Source: Arthrobacter sp. Soil764
GTDB lineage: Bacteria; Actinomycetota; Actinomycetes; Actinomycetales; Micrococcaceae
NCBI RefSeq assembly: GCF_001428075.1
Contig: NZ_LMSI01000023.1
Coordinates: 62,001-126,000, forward strand
Length of the DNA stretch: 64,000 nucleotides
Direction of reading: 5' to 3'
The position numbers and the translations under genes are program-made. Below are positions 60,844-64,000 of the stretch, piece after piece (position 1 is the first letter of the stretch; each line of letters begins with the position of its first letter). Under the pieces are notes generated by a model, which did no database searches, had not been told where the DNA came from, and was given only the letters and a program-made list of their open reading frames with translations.

Positions 60844-61362
60844 CTAGCGGCCGGTGCCGCCGTAGACAGTCGCTTCGCTTTCGGTGTCCAGGCCGAACGC
60901 CTTGTGGATTACGCGCACGGCCTCATCCAGCAGGTCGGCATGCGTCACCACGGAGATGCGGATCTCGGAGGTGGAGATCATGTTGATGTTGATGCCCGCA
61001 TCGGACAGCGCCTTGAAGAAGGTGGCGGAGACTCCCGGGTGGGAACGCATTCCGGCGCCGATCAGGGAGAGCTTGCCGATCTGCTCGTTGTATTCGATGG
61101 TCTCGAAGCCAATCTGGTCCTGGGCTGCATGAAGGGCGGCCAGGGCGTCTGCGCCTTCGACGATGGGCAGGGTGAAGGAGATGTCGGTCTTGCCCGTGCC
61201 GTGGGTGGACACGTTCTGGACGATCATGTCGATGTTGGAGTGTGCGTCGGCGATGACCTGGAAGATCGCGGCGGCCTTGCCGGGGATGTCGGGGACGCCG
61301 ACCACGGTGACCTTCGCTTCGGACCGGTCATGGGCAACGCCGGAGATGATTGGCTGCTCCAA
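60844..61362 (-). CDS. lysC: Aspartate kinase, beta subunit (internal start)
   Basis: 172 residues from an internal TTG at 61362, in frame with lysC alpha and preceded by GAGGGAG with 5-nt spacing (61368-61374). The first residues (EQPIISGVAHDRSEAKVTVV) align with the known beta-subunit start of Corynebacterium glutamicum LysC, which is also 172 residues long. The product would be the two ACT domains alone, the regulatory partner in the alpha2beta2 enzyme. Inferred from the ribosome site and the alignment recalled from the family. Confidence 0.65.
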   Translation of the reverse strand: MEQPIISGVAHDRSEAKVTVVGVPDIPGKAAAIFQVIADAHSNIDMIVQNVSTHGTGKTDISFTLPIVEGADALAALHAAQDQIGFETIEYNEQIGKLSLIGAGMRSHPGVSATFFKALSDAGININMISTSEIRISVVTHADLLDEAVRVIHKAFGLDTESEATVYGGTGR

Positions 61363-62202
61363 GGCAACTCCCTCTTGAGTGGTGATCTTGTCGTCGGCGC
61401 TGGGGATGACCCAGGTGCCTTCATGCTGGCTGAATGAGGAACGGACGTGCAGTGGGACGCCGAACCGGCGGGCGTATTCCACGCAGCGCAAGTGGAGGAT
61501 CTTGGCCCCTGATGCAGCGAGTTCCAGCATCTCCTCGCTGGAGATGGTGTCGATCTTCTGGGCTGACGGGACTACACGGGGATCGGCGGTGAAGATGCCG
61601 TCCACGTCGGTGTAGATCTCGCAGACGTCCGCTTCCAGGGCTGCCGCCAACGCCACCGCGGTGGTGTCGGATCCGCCACGGCCCAGGGTGGTGATTTCGT
61701 TGGTGGCCCGGGTCATGCCCTGGAAGCCTGCCACGATGGCGATGTTGCCCTTGTCCAGGGCGGTGCGGATGCGGTGCGGGTCGACGTCGATAATCCGGGC
61801 CTTGCCATGGATCCCGTCGGTGATCATGCCGGCCTGCGATCCGGTAAAGGACTGGGCGGAGGCGCCGAGCTTGTTGATGGCCATGGCCAGCAGCGCCATG
61901 GAGATGCGCTCGCCGGCCGACAGGAGCATGTCCATTTCGCGGGCGGGGGCGGAATCGGTCACCTGCGCAGCAAGGTCCAGGAGCTCATCGGTGGTGTCGC
62001 CCATGGCCGAGACCACCACTACCACCTCATTGCCGGCTTCCTGGGCATCAACCACCCGCTTTGCCACGCGCTTGATCCCGTCAGCGTCCGCCACGGAGGA
62101 GCCGCCGAATTTCTGCACGATGAGCTGTTTGGTCACCGCGCCGGCGGCGGGGGCCACCTGCGGCTGCGTTGCGTTGTGCACTTCGGTAGTGGGCGTACTC
62201 AT
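60844..62202 (-). CDS. lysC: Aspartate kinase, alpha subunit
   Basis: 452 residues. The kinase domain has VQKFGGSSVADADGIKRVAK, the STAGERI-type block LLSAGERISMALLA, GRGGSDTTAVALAAAL and YTDVDGIFTADPRVV; two ACT domains follow for feedback control (VTVVGVPDIPGKAAAIFQVI and the C-terminal LSLIGAGMRSHPGVSATFF). It phosphorylates aspartate for lysine, methionine and threonine synthesis. The N-terminus is about 25 residues longer than in Corynebacterium. asd is not next to it. An internal start probably gives the beta subunit. Confidence 0.95.
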   Translation of the reverse strand: MSTPTTEVHNATQPQVAPAAGAVTKQLIVQKFGGSSVADADGIKRVAKRVVDAQEAGNEVVVVVSAMGDTTDELLDLAAQVTDSAPAREMDMLLSAGERISMALLAMAINKLGASAQSFTGSQAGMITDGIHGKARIIDVDPHRIRTALDKGNIAIVAGFQGMTRATNEITTLGRGGSDTTAVALAAALEADVCEIYTDVDGIFTADPRVVPSAQKIDTISSEEMLELAASGAKILHLRCVEYARRFGVPLHVRSSFSQHEGTWVIPSADDKITTQEGVALEQPIISGVAHDRSEAKVTVVGVPDIPGKAAAIFQVIADAHSNIDMIVQNVSTHGTGKTDISFTLPIVEGADALAALHAAQDQIGFETIEYNEQIGKLSLIGAGMRSHPGVSATFFKALSDAGININMISTSEIRISVVTHADLLDEAVRVIHKAFGLDTESEATVYGGTGR

Positions 62203-62443
62203 GCGCGTACCTTCATTGGATCAATTGGAGTTCTGGAGGCCAGGCAGCCTGACGCCGGGACGGCGCAACATTCCTTGAGACAGTTTATCGCCGTGCCCGC
62301 AGCGGCGCTGAATTGTGACCACATACCGGCCACGGACCTATGGACAGGCCGGCCGGGGCGGACCACGATTGGACCAGTTGCCCGGCCTCCGGCAGCAGCA
62401 CGGACCGGTGCATGCCCAGGGCCAGGTCCAGTCCTTTGGAGGC

Positions 62444-63595
62444 ATGGAGGATTCCGTGGTGGCCGACGACCCGCAGCCTGCTGCAGGATTGGACCAGGAG
62501 CCGGTTTTCGAACCGATCGGCCCGGGAATGGACAATGACGCCCGTGCGGTTGGCCCCCATGAGGATGCGGATACCGGCCTGCCCGGGTTCTCACGTGCCC
62601 GCTTTGCCAAAGCAAACCTGGTTCGGGTGCTGGCCGACTGGCTGGCCGGCATGAGGACAATCCGGTTTTGGTTCACTGTCGCAGCCGCGGTCCTGGGCAC
62701 CTGGGCTGCTGCTGGCGCTGTGGTCCTGCTGGCGCCCTCGGGTGCCGAGGGAAGTCCATTGGTCCAACCCCTGCTGGTCTACTCCCTTGCCTCCGCCCTG
62801 ATGCCGGCGACCGCCGCATTCCTGGCTGTTACCTGGGGCGTGCATGCGGAGGGCCGATTCCGGGCAACGCCAGGGCGTCCCGGAGGTTCTCTCCTTAATC
62901 CGGTGCTGGCCACCGCTTTGAGGGGCATGGCCTTGGGAGCTCTTGTCTTAGGTGTACTGCTGGTGCAAGCCTGGATTGCCGGGGCCCCAGGCGCCGTGGC
63001 GGCTGTGTCGGCCGGCGTCGTCCTGGTGGAGTGCGTGGTGTTTGGCGCCATCGGGGCGGGGCTTTCGGAGTGGGCCGGACGACGGCGGCTGGCGCCTGCC
63101 GCCGGATGGATGCTGTGCCTTGCCTTTGTGGCGGGAGCCCCGGCTGCCGCCATCGCATTGCTGCCCCTGGTCCGGGCGGAGGAACCGGTCACGGTGGCGC
63201 TGAATGTCGAATGGGCGGCTGACGGAACCCGCCTGGCGTTTGGATGCTCCAAAATCGACGCCGGGATCAGTGAGGTTTACCATACCGAGCGTCTGATGTG
63301 GCTCCCGGCGCTGAGCCCGCCCGTGCTGTTCCTGATGACGGGCGCGGAGGTAGACAAGGTCGGCCATGTCCTGGGGTGGGTGCCTGCAGCACTTCAGGAA
63401 GCCGCGGACGCCAGGCAGGTGCCGTGCGTGCAGGGGCAGCCGCGCGGCCGGGACGAGCCCCGCATGCCCATGGCGTTGGTAGGGTTCCTTGGCCAGGCCG
63501 CGGTAGCCGGCGCCATCGTGGCAGGGGGATACCGCAGAAAAGGATACCTTGCCGGGACGCGGGACGATCCGGCCCGAATGAGCCCGGGAGCTTAA
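62444..63595 (+). CDS. Multi-span membrane protein of unknown function
   Basis: About 383 residues. A polar N-terminus of roughly 70 residues is followed by five or six hydrophobic segments (FWFTVAAAVLGTWAAAGAVV, LLVYSLASALMPATAAFLAV, GMALGALVLGVLLVQAWIAG, AAGWMLCLAFVAGAPAAAIA). Between spans is a polar loop with one Cys (EWAADGTRLAFGCSKIDAG). No family is recognised. The start is uncertain: the ATG at 62444 has GGAGG too close, and the ATG at 62528 has no clear ribosome site. It is divergent from lysC and convergent with recR. Confidence 0.55.
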   Translation: MEDSVVADDPQPAAGLDQEPVFEPIGPGMDNDARAVGPHEDADTGLPGFSRARFAKANLVRVLADWLAGMRTIRFWFTVAAAVLGTWAAAGAVVLLAPSGAEGSPLVQPLLVYSLASALMPATAAFLAVTWGVHAEGRFRATPGRPGGSLLNPVLATALRGMALGALVLGVLLVQAWIAGAPGAVAAVSAGVVLVECVVFGAIGAGLSEWAGRRRLAPAAGWMLCLAFVAGAPAAAIALLPLVRAEEPVTVALNVEWAADGTRLAFGCSKIDAGISEVYHTERLMWLPALSPPVLFLMTGAEVDKVGHVLGWVPAALQEAADARQVPCVQGQPRGRDEPRMPMALVGFLGQAAVAGAIVAGGYRRKGYLAGTRDDPARMSPGA

Positions 63596-63608
63596 AGTCC
63601 GGGACGCG

Positions 63609-64000
63609 TCAGCCCAGGGCGTTGCGCCGGCCCTCGAAGGCACGGCCCAGGGTGACTTCGTCCGCGTACTCCAAGTCACCGCCCACAGGGAGGCCGGAGG
63701 CGAGGCGGGTCACGGCGATGCCGATCGTCTTGAGCATGCGGGCCAGGTAGGTGGCCGTCGCCTCCCCCTCCAGGTTGGGGTCGGTGGCGATAATCACTTC
63801 CTGGATTTCGCCGTCGTTCAACCGGGTGAGCAGCTCACGGATGCGCAGCTGTTCCGGTCCCACGCCCGCGATGGGATTGATGGCGCCGCCCAGCACGTGG
63901 TAGCGGCCGCGGAAGGAACGCGTGCGTTCCACGGCCAGGACATCCTTGGATTCCTCCACGACGCAGATGACCGAGGGGTCGCGGCGCGGGTCACGGCAGA
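63609..64000 (-). CDS. recR: Recombination protein RecR, C-terminal part
   Basis: The gene continues past the right edge; about 130 residues are visible. The reading begins in the C4 zinc-finger end (CRDPRRDPSVICVVEESKD) and runs through the Toprim domain (RTRSFRGRYHVLGGAINPIA, IIATDPNLEGEATATYLAR) to the conserved C-terminus (GLPVGGDLEYADEVTLGRAF). RecR acts with RecO and RecF in daughter-strand gap repair. A GTG at 63959 is an internal Val, not the start. Confidence 0.95.
   Translation of the reverse strand, partial: CRDPRRDPSVICVVEESKDVLAVERTRSFRGRYHVLGGAINPIAGVGPEQLRIRELLTRLNDGEIQEVIIATDPNLEGEATATYLARMLKTIGIAVTRLASGLPVGGDLEYADEVTLGRAFEGRRNALG

Overview
The window is chromosomal DNA of a high-GC Gram-positive bacterium. 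Gene content and order (fbaA next to a DUF3151 gene and purA, a HbpS-like protein beside a NarL-type two-component pair, TipA-like MerR, split lysC alpha/beta, many short-leader or leaderless starts) fit the Micrococcaceae, most likely Arthrobacter or Pseudarthrobacter. The genus is inferred from general likeness, not from a search. I saw no rRNA, tRNA, CRISPR array, prophage or classical insertion sequence. Coding density is high and genes run on both strands in short operons.

Layout. 1-4940: alpha-glucoside-type sugar uptake (GH13 enzyme fragment, LacI-type operator, binding lipoprotein, two permeases, small membrane protein, LacI regulator; no ATPase). 4963-6694: unknown protein and exonuclease III. 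6856-9798: valine-type catabolism (3-hydroxyisobutyryl-CoA hydrolase, 3-hydroxyisobutyrate dehydrogenase, enoyl-CoA hydratase). 9952-13320: DedA, SDR, MerR/TipAS regulator, cold-shock protein. 13452-16808: two-component pair divergent from a secreted HbpS/GlcG-like protein and an ankyrin lipoprotein. 16929-22003: ketoacid/ketone-body operon (thiolase, CoA-transferase subunits, AtoE-type transporter) with a divergent IclR regulator. 22105-28433: nadE, a FAD oxidoreductase open in frame into pyrE, GAF-ANTAR regulator, STAS-like protein, Tat-exported hydrolase-like protein, HAD phosphatase. 28486-30263: SpoU methyltransferase and a nuclease-like gene bracketed by palindromes. 30429-37885: fbaA, DUF3151, UDG-like protein, M14 carboxypeptidase, purA, DUF1508 protein, ECF sigma/anti-sigma-like pair.

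37949-46046 is a tightly overlapping organosulfur operon (ABC transporter, acetyl-CoA synthetase, dimethylsulfone monooxygenase, O-acetylhomoserine sulfhydrylase, CoA-binding protein) headed by a probable SAM riboswitch. 46189-49315 holds small metabolic and unknown genes. 48950-50434 is a second nuclease-like gene flanked by a different palindrome family. 50460-53792 is purL-purQ-purS. 54488-59513 pairs a secreted subtilisin-like protease with two subtilisin-inhibitor-like genes. 59604-64000 holds an OhrR-like regulator, two small paralogues, lysC (alpha, and beta from an internal start), a membrane protein and a recR fragment.

The most unusual structure is the pair of AbiEi/DUF559-type genes at 29282 and 49434. 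Each has a perfect DnaA-box sequence 36-39 nt before its start and each lies between two members of a long-hairpin palindrome family, an arrangement that recalls REP/RAYT systems but with a nuclease-like protein in place of the transposase.
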